Origin: Chitinophagaceae bacterium
GTDB lineage: Bacteria > Bacteroidota > Bacteroidia > Chitinophagales > Chitinophagaceae
Reading direction: 5' to 3'
Assembly: GCA_025924755.1 (NCBI GenBank)
Contig: JAICHT010000163.1
Coordinates: 1 to 7,858, forward strand
DNA length: 7,858 bases
Below are positions 1-6,252 of the stretch, one piece after another; within the stretch, counting starts at the first letter, position 1, and each line of letters begins with the position of its first letter. The notes beneath the pieces are model-generated. The model was not told the DNA's origin. It ran no database searches and saw nothing but the letters and a program-made list of their open reading frames with translations. Position numbers and translations under genes: made by a program.

Positions 1-1
1 G

Positions 2-556
2 TATTCTTACCTAAAAGCCCTGCATATAGTTTTTATCGTTACCTGGTTTAGCGGGCTTTTTTATATTGTACGGTTGTTTGTATACCAGGCTGAAGCGGCT
101 GAAAAAGAGGAGCCGGAAAAATCCATTCTGCAAAAGCAATTTTCTATTATGAGCAGCAGGCTTTGGTATGGAATTACCTGGCCTTCTGCAGTACTTACTT
201 TTATTTTCGGACCTACTTTAATGATATACGGCCACTGGAACAAAGTGCTGCTGGAGCCGGCCGGTAAATGGCTGTTCATTAAATTATTCTTTGTGTTAGG
301 GCTATACTTATATCATTTCAGCCTTCACACCATTTTTAAGCAGCAATCGAAAGGTATCTTCAAATACACATCTCAGCAACTCCGCATCTGGAACGAAGTG
401 GCCACAATTTTCTTAATTGCTATTGTAATGCTGGCTGTAGTAAAGCAAAGCTTAAGTGTGGTGTGGGGTTTAGTGGGCCTCGCCGGTTTTATTATTATAT
501 TAATGAGCGCTATTAAAATTTATAAGCTAATTCGGCTTCGTAGCACCGCCAAGTAG
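2..556 (+). CDS. hemJ: HemJ-type protoporphyrinogen IX oxidase, 5' end cut by window edge
   Basis: HemJ oxidises protoporphyrinogen IX to protoporphyrin IX, the next-to-last step of haem synthesis, in the inner membrane. The frame is open from base 2 to the TAG at 554-556, giving 184 residues; only the start codon and perhaps a residue or two are missing. A TTG at 74 is not the start, because the typical HemJ N-terminus (KALHIVFIVTWFSGLFYIVR) lies upstream of it. The His in KALH (residue 8 of the partial protein) is the conserved haem-ligand candidate, and Lys94 in WLFIKL is the conserved lysine of the third helix. Five hydrophobic helices are visible, near 5-25, 55-77, 90-108, 128-147 and 153-173. 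LRIWNEVAT before helix 4 matches the family's R..NE motif. The length fits the family. The promoter lies outside the window. The name is by recalled motif similarity; a CopD-like membrane protein is the less likely alternative. Confidence 0.88.
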   Translation, partial: YSYLKALHIVFIVTWFSGLFYIVRLFVYQAEAAEKEEPEKSILQKQFSIMSSRLWYGITWPSAVLTFIFGPTLMIYGHWNKVLLEPAGKWLFIKLFFVLGLYLYHFSLHTIFKQQSKGIFKYTSQQLRIWNEVATIFLIAIVMLAVVKQSLSVVWGLVGLAGFIIILMSAIKIYKLIRLRSTAK

Positions 557-613
557 TATATGCTGTACTGTTTTTACCTGATAATCAGTAGAAGCGCATA
601 GGTTGCAAGAGTC

Positions 614-666
614 AAACAGCTGCCATCCGCCAGTTGCGGGCAGTTTCCTGCTACAGCAAGCTGTTT
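614..666 (+). terminator. Branched inverted repeat after hemJ, possible terminator
   Basis: AAACAGCT (614-621) and AGCTGTTT (659-666) form a perfect 8-bp outer stem. The 37 bases inside can fold into two small hairpins: CCGC/GCGG (627-630 with 636-639) and GCAG/CTGC (640-643 with 648-651). An alternative pairs CTGCC (620-624) with GGCAG (639-643). The outer stem is followed by TTTAATTTTAATAAT, a T-rich but interrupted tract, so termination of hemJ is plausible but not textbook. It lies 58 bases after the hemJ stop and upstream of the ileS -7 element, so it is probably not part of the ileS leader. Confidence 0.4.
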
Positions 667-708
667 AATTTTAATAATATCTAAAAAGATAGCCTCTTTG
701 AATTTTTG

Positions 709-716
709 TACCTTTG
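709..716 (+). promoter_or_regulatory. Bacteroidota -7 element for ileS
   Basis: TACCTTTG matches the Bacteroidota primary sigma factor -7 consensus TAnnTTTG exactly. No TTTG is seen 19-21 bases upstream, so the -33 half is weak or absent. Transcription would begin near 722-724, leaving an A/T-rich leader of about 30 bases before the ATG at 752. This supports starting ileS at 752 rather than at the in-frame TTG at 698, which would lie upstream of the transcript. Confidence 0.6.
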
Positions 717-751
717 CACCCATTTTTTATTTCAATTATTATTTATTGCTA

Positions 752-3700
752 ATGGCAACCCGATATAAAGAATTTAAACATTTGAACCTTCCTACCATTG
801 AAAAAGAGATACTGGAAAAATGGGAGAAGGAACATGCTTTTGAAAAAAGTATTGCCTTAAGGGAAGGGGCTACACCGTTTGTATTTTACGAAGGGCCGCC
901 CAGTGCCAACGGTATGCCTGGTATTCACCACGTTATTTCGCGTACATTAAAAGATTTGGTTTGCCGCTATAAAACCATGCAAGGTTTTAAGGTAGAGCGT
1001 AAAGGCGGATGGGATACGCATGGCTTGCCGGTAGAGCTGGGGGTAGAAAAAGAGTTGGGCATTACCAAGGAAGATATTGGTAAAAAGATCTCGATAGCCG
1101 AATACAATCAAAAGTGCCGGGAGGCGGTACTCCGTTATAAAGATAAGTGGGACGAGCTTACTACTAAAATGGGGTATTGGGTAGATCTGCAGCATCCTTA
1201 TATTACGTTTACCAATGAATATATTGAAAGCTTATGGTGGTGCTTAAAGCAATTATATGACAAAGGATTGCTGTATAAAAGTGTTTCCATTCAGCCTTAC
1301 TCACCTGCTGCCGGTACCGGTTTAAGCTCACACGAATTAAACCAGCCGGGCACTTATAAGAATGTAAAAGATACCAGTGTGGTGGCTATGTTTAAGGGGG
1401 TAAAAAATGAAGAATCTCAATTTTTATTCGATGCTGCTGAGGATGACGAAGTGTACTTCCTTGCTTGGACCACTACTCCCTGGACACTACCTTCCAACTT
1501 AGGCTTAACCGTAGGACCCAATATTTATTATGTACTTGTAAAGACGTTTAATCCCTATACCCATCTTCCGGTAAATATTATTCTGGCCAAAGCTGCCTTA
1601 GGCAGGTATTTCAAGCCAGAAGATGAAGGCGGCGATTTTGAAGCTTATGCAGCGCAGCATTCCCTCGCTGCAGGGGGTGGAACTCCTACTCCGTGGAAAG
1701 TGCTTAAAGAATTCAAGGGGCATCAATTACAAGGTATAAACTACGAGCAGTTATTGCCTTACGAAGCCAATTCGCCGCAAGCTATTGAAGCGATTACTCC
1801 CGGTGCGCAGCCATTCAGAATACTATTAGGCGATTTTGTGACTACTGAAGACGGAACCGGTATCGTGCATACTGCTCCGGCTTTTGGTGCCGATGACTAT
1901 AAAGTAGGTAAGAAGTACAATATTGGCATATTAACTTTAGTGGACAGGGAAGGAAAATTTGTAGATGGCTTAGGCGAATTTAGTGGCCGTTTTATTAAAG
2001 ACTACAAAAACGATCCCGTATATGCCGATGTAAACGTGGATATCTCCGTAAAACTTAAAAAAGAAAACCGGGCTTTTAAGGTGGAGAAATACGAGCACAG
2101 CTACCCGCACTGCTGGCGTACTGATAAACCGGTAGTATATTATCCGCTGGACGCCTGGTTTATTAAAACCACAGCTTTGCGGGACAGAATGGTAGAGCTG
2201 AATAAAACCATCAACTGGAAACCGGAATCTACCGGCACCGGACGTTTTGGCAACTGGCTGGAGAATATGGTGGACTGGAACCTCAGCCGCAGCCGCTATT
2301 GGGGTACGCCTTTGCCCGTGTGGCGGTCGGAATATGACGAAGAGAAATGCATCGGTTCTATTGAAGAATTAAACGCAGAAATAAAAAAAGCCAGTGAAAT
2401 TTTAGGTGGCGATATCAATAAAAATTACCTGCACGATGGTATATTGGACCTTCATAAGCCTTACGTAGATGAGGTAATATTGGTATCAGATACGGGCAAG
2501 CCCATGCGCCGGGAGCCGGACCTGATAGACGTATGGTTTGATAGTGGTGCTATGCCTTATGCGCAATGGCATTATCCATTTGAAAATAAAGAAACCTTTA
2601 AAAGAGAGTTTCCCGCTGATTTTATTTGCGAAGGGGTAGATCAAACCCGCGGCTGGTTTTATACCCTGCACGCATTAGCTGTGATGCTATTTGACAGTGT
2701 AGCCTATAAAAGCGTCGTATCCAACGGGTTAGTATTGGATAAGGCGGGTAATAAAATGAGTAAGCGCCTGGGTAATGTGGTAGATCCGTTTAAAACGATA
2801 CAGGATTTTGGCGCCGATGCTACCCGCTGGTATTTAATTACGAATGCCTCTCCTTGGGATAACCTGAAGTTTGACCTTGACGGGATCAAAGAAGTACAGC
2901 GTAAATTCTTTGGCACTTTATATAATACCTACCAGTTTTTTGCCCTTTATGCCAATGTAGATGGTTTTACATTTAAAGAGGCCTGTATCCCGGTAAAGGA
3001 AAGACCGGAAATTGATCAATGGATTCTTTCTTCCCTGCATACCTTGATAAAAGGAGTAACTGCGGCCCTCGATGAATATGAACCTACGCAGGCTGGAAGG
3101 CTGATAGAGGATTTTGTGGATGAGCATTTAAGTAACTGGTACGTTCGTTTATGCCGTCGCCGCTTTTGGAAAGGCGATTATGAAACGGATAAAATAGCTG
3201 CTTACCAAACCTTATATGAATGTTTAGAAACGGTAGTACGGTTGATGGCGCCTATATCCCCTTTTTTTAGTGATGAAATTTTTATAGATTTAAACACTGT
3301 AACAGGCAGGCATAAAGAAGCTTCTGTACATCATATAGCTTATCCTGTTGCTGATGAATCATTGATAGATACGTTGCTGGAAGAACGAATGCAGCTGGCG
3401 CAGGATGCCTCTTCTTTAATATTGTCGCTTCGAAAAAAGGCCAGTATCAAAGTAAGGCAGCCTTTACAAAAAGTACTCATTCCGGTATTAAATTCGGAAA
3501 TGCAGCAGCAACTGGAAAAGGTTCAGGACCTGATATTAAGTGAAGTAAATATAAAGGAGTTGGAGTATCTTACCGATACAGAAGGCTTTATTAAGAAAAA
3601 AATAAAACCCAATTTTCAGGCATTAGGTAAAAAGCTCGGCGCAAAGATGAAAGAGGTAACTACGGCTTTATCAAAATTTGGCCAGCACGATATTACCTTA

Positions 3701-4120
3701 TTTGAAATAGAGGGCAGGTATAAATTGCCGGTAGCCGATGGCGATATTGTAGAGTTGGTATTGGGTGATGTGGAAATAGTGAGTGAAGATATCCCCGGCT
3801 GGACAGTAGCCAGTAAAGGACCGTTGACAGTAGCTTTGGATATTAATGTGACGCCTGATTTGGTACAGGAAGGAAATGCCAGGGAATTTGTAAATCGCAT
3901 ACAGAAAATACGCAAGGATAAAGGCTTTGATGTAACAGACCGGATAGAGGTGCAGATTAATGCTAATAATGGAATAAAAGACTCACTGGCTAAGTATAAT
4001 AAGTATATTTGCGCGGAAATTCTGGCAGATACGCTAGAGTTAACACCTAATACTAACGAGGGCATTGAAATAGAAGTAAATGACAACTTACTAACTGTCA
4101 ATGTTTTAAAAAAGGGGTAA
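752..4120 (+). CDS. ileS: Isoleucyl-tRNA synthetase, long type-2 (eukaryal-like) form
   Basis: This cytoplasmic class I synthetase charges tRNA-Ile with isoleucine and hydrolyses misactivated or mischarged valine. It has 1122 residues. The start at 752 is chosen because the -7 element lies just upstream and the protein then begins MATRYKEF, while the 18-residue extension to 698 is not family-like. The signature normally reading HxGH is GIHH at 57-60, followed by GWDTHGLPVE (86-95). The CP1 editing domain has WTTTPW (239-244) and HTAPAFGADD (373-382), so editing looks intact. The catalytic core continues with WFDSG (595-599), GVDQTRGWF (628-636) and KMSKR (668-672). The anticodon-binding helical domain begins near DQW (755-757). 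The C-terminus lacks the paired cysteines of the zinc domain of ordinary bacterial IleRS and is longer. Both points fit the type-2 class, which is known for natural mupirocin resistance. The next gene starts 5 bases after the stop. The identification is secure; the resistance phenotype is inferred. Confidence 0.97.
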   Translation: MATRYKEFKHLNLPTIEKEILEKWEKEHAFEKSIALREGATPFVFYEGPPSANGMPGIHHVISRTLKDLVCRYKTMQGFKVERKGGWDTHGLPVELGVEKELGITKEDIGKKISIAEYNQKCREAVLRYKDKWDELTTKMGYWVDLQHPYITFTNEYIESLWWCLKQLYDKGLLYKSVSIQPYSPAAGTGLSSHELNQPGTYKNVKDTSVVAMFKGVKNEESQFLFDAAEDDEVYFLAWTTTPWTLPSNLGLTVGPNIYYVLVKTFNPYTHLPVNIILAKAALGRYFKPEDEGGDFEAYAAQHSLAAGGGTPTPWKVLKEFKGHQLQGINYEQLLPYEANSPQAIEAITPGAQPFRILLGDFVTTEDGTGIVHTAPAFGADDYKVGKKYNIGILTLVDREGKFVDGLGEFSGRFIKDYKNDPVYADVNVDISVKLKKENRAFKVEKYEHSYPHCWRTDKPVVYYPLDAWFIKTTALRDRMVELNKTINWKPESTGTGRFGNWLENMVDWNLSRSRYWGTPLPVWRSEYDEEKCIGSIEELNAEIKKASEILGGDINKNYLHDGILDLHKPYVDEVILVSDTGKPMRREPDLIDVWFDSGAMPYAQWHYPFENKETFKREFPADFICEGVDQTRGWFYTLHALAVMLFDSVAYKSVVSNGLVLDKAGNKMSKRLGNVVDPFKTIQDFGADATRWYLITNASPWDNLKFDLDGIKEVQRKFFGTLYNTYQFFALYANVDGFTFKEACIPVKERPEIDQWILSSLHTLIKGVTAALDEYEPTQAGRLIEDFVDEHLSNWYVRLCRRRFWKGDYETDKIAAYQTLYECLETVVRLMAPISPFFSDEIFIDLNTVTGRHKEASVHHIAYPVADESLIDTLLEERMQLAQDASSLILSLRKKASIKVRQPLQKVLIPVLNSEMQQQLEKVQDLILSEVNIKELEYLTDTEGFIKKKIKPNFQALGKKLGAKMKEVTTALSKFGQHDITLFEIEGRYKLPVADGDIVELVLGDVEIVSEDIPGWTVASKGPLTVALDINVTPDLVQEGNAREFVNRIQKIRKDKGFDVTDRIEVQINANNGIKDSLAKYNKYICAEILADTLELTPNTNEGIEIEVNDNLLTVNVLKKG

Positions 4121-4125
4121 ACCAT

Positions 4126-4980
4126 ATGGTAACAAAAAAAGGGGTACAAAAAAAAGCTGCCAAGGCAGCCAAACCTGCAAAAAAAGCTCCGGCTGGAAAA
4201 ACGGCTGAAATAAAAAAGAATGTTAAACCCGTTAATAAAAAGGCAGCTTCAAAAAGCCATGCTCCTGCTGTAAAGGCAGCGGCTAAAAAGGTGCAGCCCG
4301 CGGCCGTAAAAAAACATGTGGCGGCGGCAACTTCTAAAAAAAGTACAACACCTGCCAAATCGGCTGGTAAGTCGCCTTCGAAGCATACGCCTGAAAAAGA
4401 AGTAGAGCCAGTAAAGAAACCTGCCGTTGGGGCTGATACTCATCAGGAAGTAAAGCCTTCTATAAAGCCGTTAACTAAGCCCGCTTCTAAACCAGAAACC
4501 CCGAAATCCCAAAAAGTAGTTGTTCCGCATACGTCTACCTCCAAAACCGTGAAGTACGAACCCGACTTTACGAAGTCAGTTTTAGATGCCCCGTTACAAG
4601 ATCAAAATGTACCCACCATGCGTTATTCCGATACCGAGTTAGGAGAATTTAGAGATTTGATAATGAAAAAGCTGGATACGGCTAAAAAAGAATTAGCTTA
4701 TTTGCAAGGCTTAATTACCCGTAAAGATGAAAGTGGTGACCTCGATGAAGGACGCTATATGACGATGGAAGACGGCAGTATGAGTATGGAGCGGGAGCAA
4801 CTGAGCCAAATGGCCAGCCGGCAAATACAGTTTATTGATCATTTGGAAAAGGCATTAATGCGCATCGAAAATAAAACTTATGGTATCTGCCGGGTTACGG
4901 GCAAGCTTATTGAAAAAGCCCGCTTGAGAGCTGTGCCACATGCCACCTTAAGCATGGAAGCCAAGCAAATGAGAAAGTAG
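4126..4980 (+). CDS. DksA/TraR-like protein with Lys/Ala/Pro-rich tail and degenerate zinc finger
   Basis: The protein has 284 residues in two parts. Residues 1-145 are low-complexity and rich in Lys, Ala and Pro (KKAAKAAKPAKKA-type runs), like a histone H1 tail and probably disordered and nucleic-acid binding. Residues 166-284 resemble the DksA/TraR fold: helix 168-200, a turn at 200-222, helix 223-250, then the finger region. DksA proteins bind RNA polymerase through the secondary channel and tune transcription, often with ppGpp. Here only the first of four zinc cysteines remains (C255); the other positions read T258, S276 and A279 in YGICRVTG and ATLSMEAK. The acidic tip DxxDxA of E. coli DksA is not evident. 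I recall similar zinc-less versions in other Bacteroidota. The ATG lies 5 bases after the ileS stop with a weak AGGGG at 4113-4117, so it is probably co-transcribed and translationally linked with ileS. Family assignment is fairly sure; the regulatory role is inferred. Confidence 0.85.
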   Translation: MVTKKGVQKKAAKAAKPAKKAPAGKTAEIKKNVKPVNKKAASKSHAPAVKAAAKKVQPAAVKKHVAAATSKKSTTPAKSAGKSPSKHTPEKEVEPVKKPAVGADTHQEVKPSIKPLTKPASKPETPKSQKVVVPHTSTSKTVKYEPDFTKSVLDAPLQDQNVPTMRYSDTELGEFRDLIMKKLDTAKKELAYLQGLITRKDESGDLDEGRYMTMEDGSMSMEREQLSQMASRQIQFIDHLEKALMRIENKTYGICRVTGKLIEKARLRAVPHATLSMEAKQMRK

Positions 4981-5001
4981 CCGGTATGAATTATATTTAG
5001 G

Positions 5002-5031
5002 GCCCTGGAACTTTCCGGGGCTTTTCTGTTT
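5002..5031 (+). terminator. Intrinsic terminator after the ileS-DksA-like unit
   Basis: GCCCTGG (5002-5008) pairs with CCGGGGC (5015-5021) through 7 bp, including one T-G pair, around the 6-base loop AACTTT. The stem is followed at once by TTTTCTGTTT. It begins 22 bases after the stop of the DksA-like gene and has the standard form of a rho-independent terminator. It marks the end of the ileS transcript and separates it from the next gene. Confidence 0.85.
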
Positions 5032-5113
5032 AAAATAGTAAGATACCACATATGAATAAACCGGCAGAGCTAAAGTAATTGACCCGGGTTATTAATACAG
5101 CATTAAAAATAAA

Positions 5114-5132
5114 TTTGAGTATTATACTCAAA
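5114..5132. promoter_or_regulatory. Perfect 19-base palindrome, candidate operator
   Basis: TTTGAGTAT and ATACTCAAA are perfect 9-base inverted arms around a single central T (5123). The site lies 51 bases upstream of the YcxB-like start. Its first four bases, TTTG (5114-5117), could double as a -33 promoter element, 21 bases before a weak -7-like TATCTAAA (5139-5146). A dimeric regulator bound here would cover the promoter. The regulator is unknown. An RNA hairpin reading is less likely, since there is no T-run after it. Confidence 0.5.
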
Positions 5133-5142
5133 ACACGCTATC

Positions 5143-5161
5143 TAAACTTAATGTAAGTTTA
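5143..5161. promoter_or_regulatory. Second 19-base inverted repeat next to the first
   Basis: TAAACTTA (5143-5150) and TAAGTTTA (5154-5161) are perfect 8-base inverted arms around ATG. Its centre is 29 bases from the centre of the preceding palindrome, and it ends 22 bases before the YcxB-like start. If transcription starts near 5150, it would overlap the start site or form a weak A/U-rich hairpin in the leader. The half-sites of the two palindromes are only loosely alike, so it is not clear that one protein binds both. Confidence 0.45.
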
Positions 5162-5183
5162 CAACCCGCAAGAAAACCCAGGA

Positions 5184-5669
5184 ATGATAATACATTTTGA
5201 ATACAATAAAGACCAGGTTATCCAGGCGTTGCGATACCACTTTTTAGCCAAGCCTGAAATACGTTTTATGATTATACTGGTCAATCTGTTTGCACTTGCT
5301 TCGGCGGTGTTGTATTATAGTAAAAAGGTGACGCCTTTTGCCTTGCTGTTAGGTTCTTCTTTATGGTTCTTTTTAATGATCAGTTTTTGGTTTATACTAC
5401 CGGGAGTTGTTTACCGGCGGGCAGCTACCTTTAAAGATCATTTTACTATGAAGTTTGAGAACAGCGAATTTTCGGTGGGCAATGAAAGAGGTTCGCGTAC
5501 ATGGCCGTGGAGTGCTTTGAGCAGCTTTATAGAAAGCCCACAGTTCTTTTATTTATATTTTGACAGCCGTTCTTTTTTCCTAATTCCTAAAAATGGATTC
5601 GTTAATGACGATGATGTTTACCAGCTACGCCAACTGCTAAAAGAAAAAGTAAAGAAAAAGCGGTTATAA
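5184..5669 (+). CDS. YcxB-like membrane protein
   Basis: The protein has 161 residues with a layout I associate with the YcxB-like family: a short N-terminal strand segment (IIHFEYNKDQV), two adjacent hydrophobic helices near 28-46 and 50-74, then a soluble domain (84-150). That domain carries the family's aromatic pattern: WPWSALSSFIES at 107-118, then FYLYFDSRSFFLIPK at 122-136. A Lys/Arg-rich tail ends the protein (KEKVKKKRL). The paired helices predict anchoring in the inner membrane with most of the protein on the cytoplasmic side. The molecular function of this family is not established, and neighbours give no clear hint. A strong terminator upstream and its own palindromic spacer suggest it is expressed alone. 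Its last two codons overlap the end of the GNAT gene on the other strand. Confidence 0.75.
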   Translation: MIIHFEYNKDQVIQALRYHFLAKPEIRFMIILVNLFALASAVLYYSKKVTPFALLLGSSLWFFLMISFWFILPGVVYRRAATFKDHFTMKFENSEFSVGNERGSRTWPWSALSSFIESPQFFYLYFDSRSFFLIPKNGFVNDDDVYQLRQLLKEKVKKKRL

Positions 5670-5678
5670 AGCTTTTTC
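5654..5678. terminator. Candidate bidirectional terminator inside overlapping gene ends
   Basis: GAAAAAGC (5654-5661) and GCTTTTTC (5671-5678) form a perfect 8-bp inverted repeat around a 9-base loop (5662-5670) that contains both stop codons. From either strand the hairpin ends in a T5 tract, so it could stop transcription from both convergent genes. The G/C core is small and the A and T tracts form part of the stem, so it would be weak. Confidence 0.35.
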
Positions 5679-6092
5679 CATTATAAAATGCGGGATAGTC
5701 AGTTCTACAAATTCATCACCTTTCTTTTTATAGCCTATCTTTTCATAAAAGCCAAGAGAGTTTTTACGGGCATGCATCACAATCTTTTTATAGCCCCTGT
5801 CGCGGGCCAGGTTTTCTGCAAACTGCATTAACACTCTGCCCAGTCCTTTACCCTGCAAAGGATTTAATACGGCCATCTGGCGCAATCTTACCGTTTGCGG
5901 GTCTTGCTCTACCAGCATACAGCAGCCCAGCATTTGGTCATCTTCATAAGCGGCAATCAGCAAATTGTGTTTTTCCTTTTCGAGTTCTTCCGGTGTAAAC
6001 TTTAGCCCCAGGGGTTTTCGCAACACATCATCACGCAATTTGAGCATTTGCCGGTATTCTGCCGTTCCATAATCTATAATTTTTAAAGCCAT
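5664..6092 (-). CDS. GNAT-family N-acetyltransferase
   Basis: The protein has 142 residues from the ATG at 6092-6090; an in-frame ATG at 6116 would add eight residues (MKVLNPIA) not expected at the start of this fold. The GNAT fold is seen in the acetyl-CoA motif A, LRQMAVLNPLQGKGLGRVLM (70-89), where QGKGLG is the Q/RxxGxG/A pyrophosphate loop. Motif B follows (NSLGFYEKIGYKKKGDEF, 111-128), and the end reads LTIPHFIMEK. The F.E..IPH..M ending is like the YjcF/ElaA-type group of small acetyltransferases. These transfer acetyl from acetyl-CoA to an amine; the substrate cannot be told from sequence. The protein should be cytoplasmic, with no signal or membrane segment. It converges on the YcxB-like gene and diverges from acpP with a 160-base spacer, so it is its own transcription unit. 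Family confidence is high; specificity is unknown. Confidence 0.9.
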   Translation of the reverse strand: MALKIIDYGTAEYRQMLKLRDDVLRKPLGLKFTPEELEKEKHNLLIAAYEDDQMLGCCMLVEQDPQTVRLRQMAVLNPLQGKGLGRVLMQFAENLARDRGYKKIVMHARKNSLGFYEKIGYKKKGDEFVELTIPHFIMEKAL

Positions 6093-6120
6093 TGCAATTG
6101 GGTTGAGAACTTTCAATTTA

Positions 6121-6128
6121 CAAATATC
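6121..6128 (-). promoter_or_regulatory. Possible -7 element for the GNAT gene
   Basis: On the minus strand this reads GATATTTG, one base off TAnnTTTG. No clear -33 TTTG is seen at the usual distance. A start near 6114 would leave a leader of about 20 bases before the ATG at 6092 and would make the upstream ATG at 6116 unlikely, which supports the shorter protein. Confidence 0.35.
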
Positions 6129-6196
6129 TGATTACTCCGCCAATACTACATATTTCACAAAAAAATTTAAAGTAGGGCAGAAAGCGATAAAGCAAA

Positions 6197-6226
6197 TTTG
6201 ATTTAACTCAAAAACATATATTTTTG
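6197..6226 (+). promoter_or_regulatory. Bacteroidota promoter for acpP
   Basis: TTTG at 6197-6200 (-33) and TATTTTTG at 6219-6226 (-7, matching TAnnTTTG) are separated by 18 bases, one short of the usual 19-21. Transcription would begin near 6233. The leader of about 20 bases is A-rich (CCAAATTTTAACAAC) without a Shine-Dalgarno sequence, typical of highly expressed genes in this phylum. It is the clearest promoter in the window. Confidence 0.75.
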
Positions 6227-6252
6227 CAGCACTATAACCAAATTTTAACAAC

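Noticed and set aside
698..751. An in-frame TTG at 698 that would lengthen IleRS by 18 residues.
   Set aside because: The matching -7 element TACCTTTG at 709-716 would lie inside the extension, and the extra residues are not family-like; the ATG at 752 is the better start.
557..751. A possible T-box or other amino-acid-sensing leader before ileS.
   Set aside because: The predicted transcript leader is only about 30 bases and no T-box-like sequence or terminator/antiterminator pair was found in it.
3616..4149. A 177-codon open frame on the minus strand opposite the end of ileS.
   Set aside because: It lies almost wholly antisense to a certain gene, has Ser/Thr/Ile-rich composition without a recognisable motif, and has no promoter or start context of its own.
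4098..4443. Two minus-strand open frames opposite the Lys/Ala-rich tail, one with hydrophobic Ala/Phe runs.
   Set aside because: Phe/Leu/Ala runs are what the complement of AAA- and GCN-rich coding sequence gives; they are shadows and not membrane proteins.
5052..5078. A small open frame, MNKPAELK, in the spacer after the terminator.
   Set aside because: At eight codons, with no promoter or ribosome-binding signal and no attenuation structure linked to it, it is expected by chance.
5083..5090. The 8-base palindrome ACCCGGGT in the same spacer.
   Set aside because: It is short enough to arise by chance and is not extended by flanking symmetry, unlike the two 19-base sites nearby.
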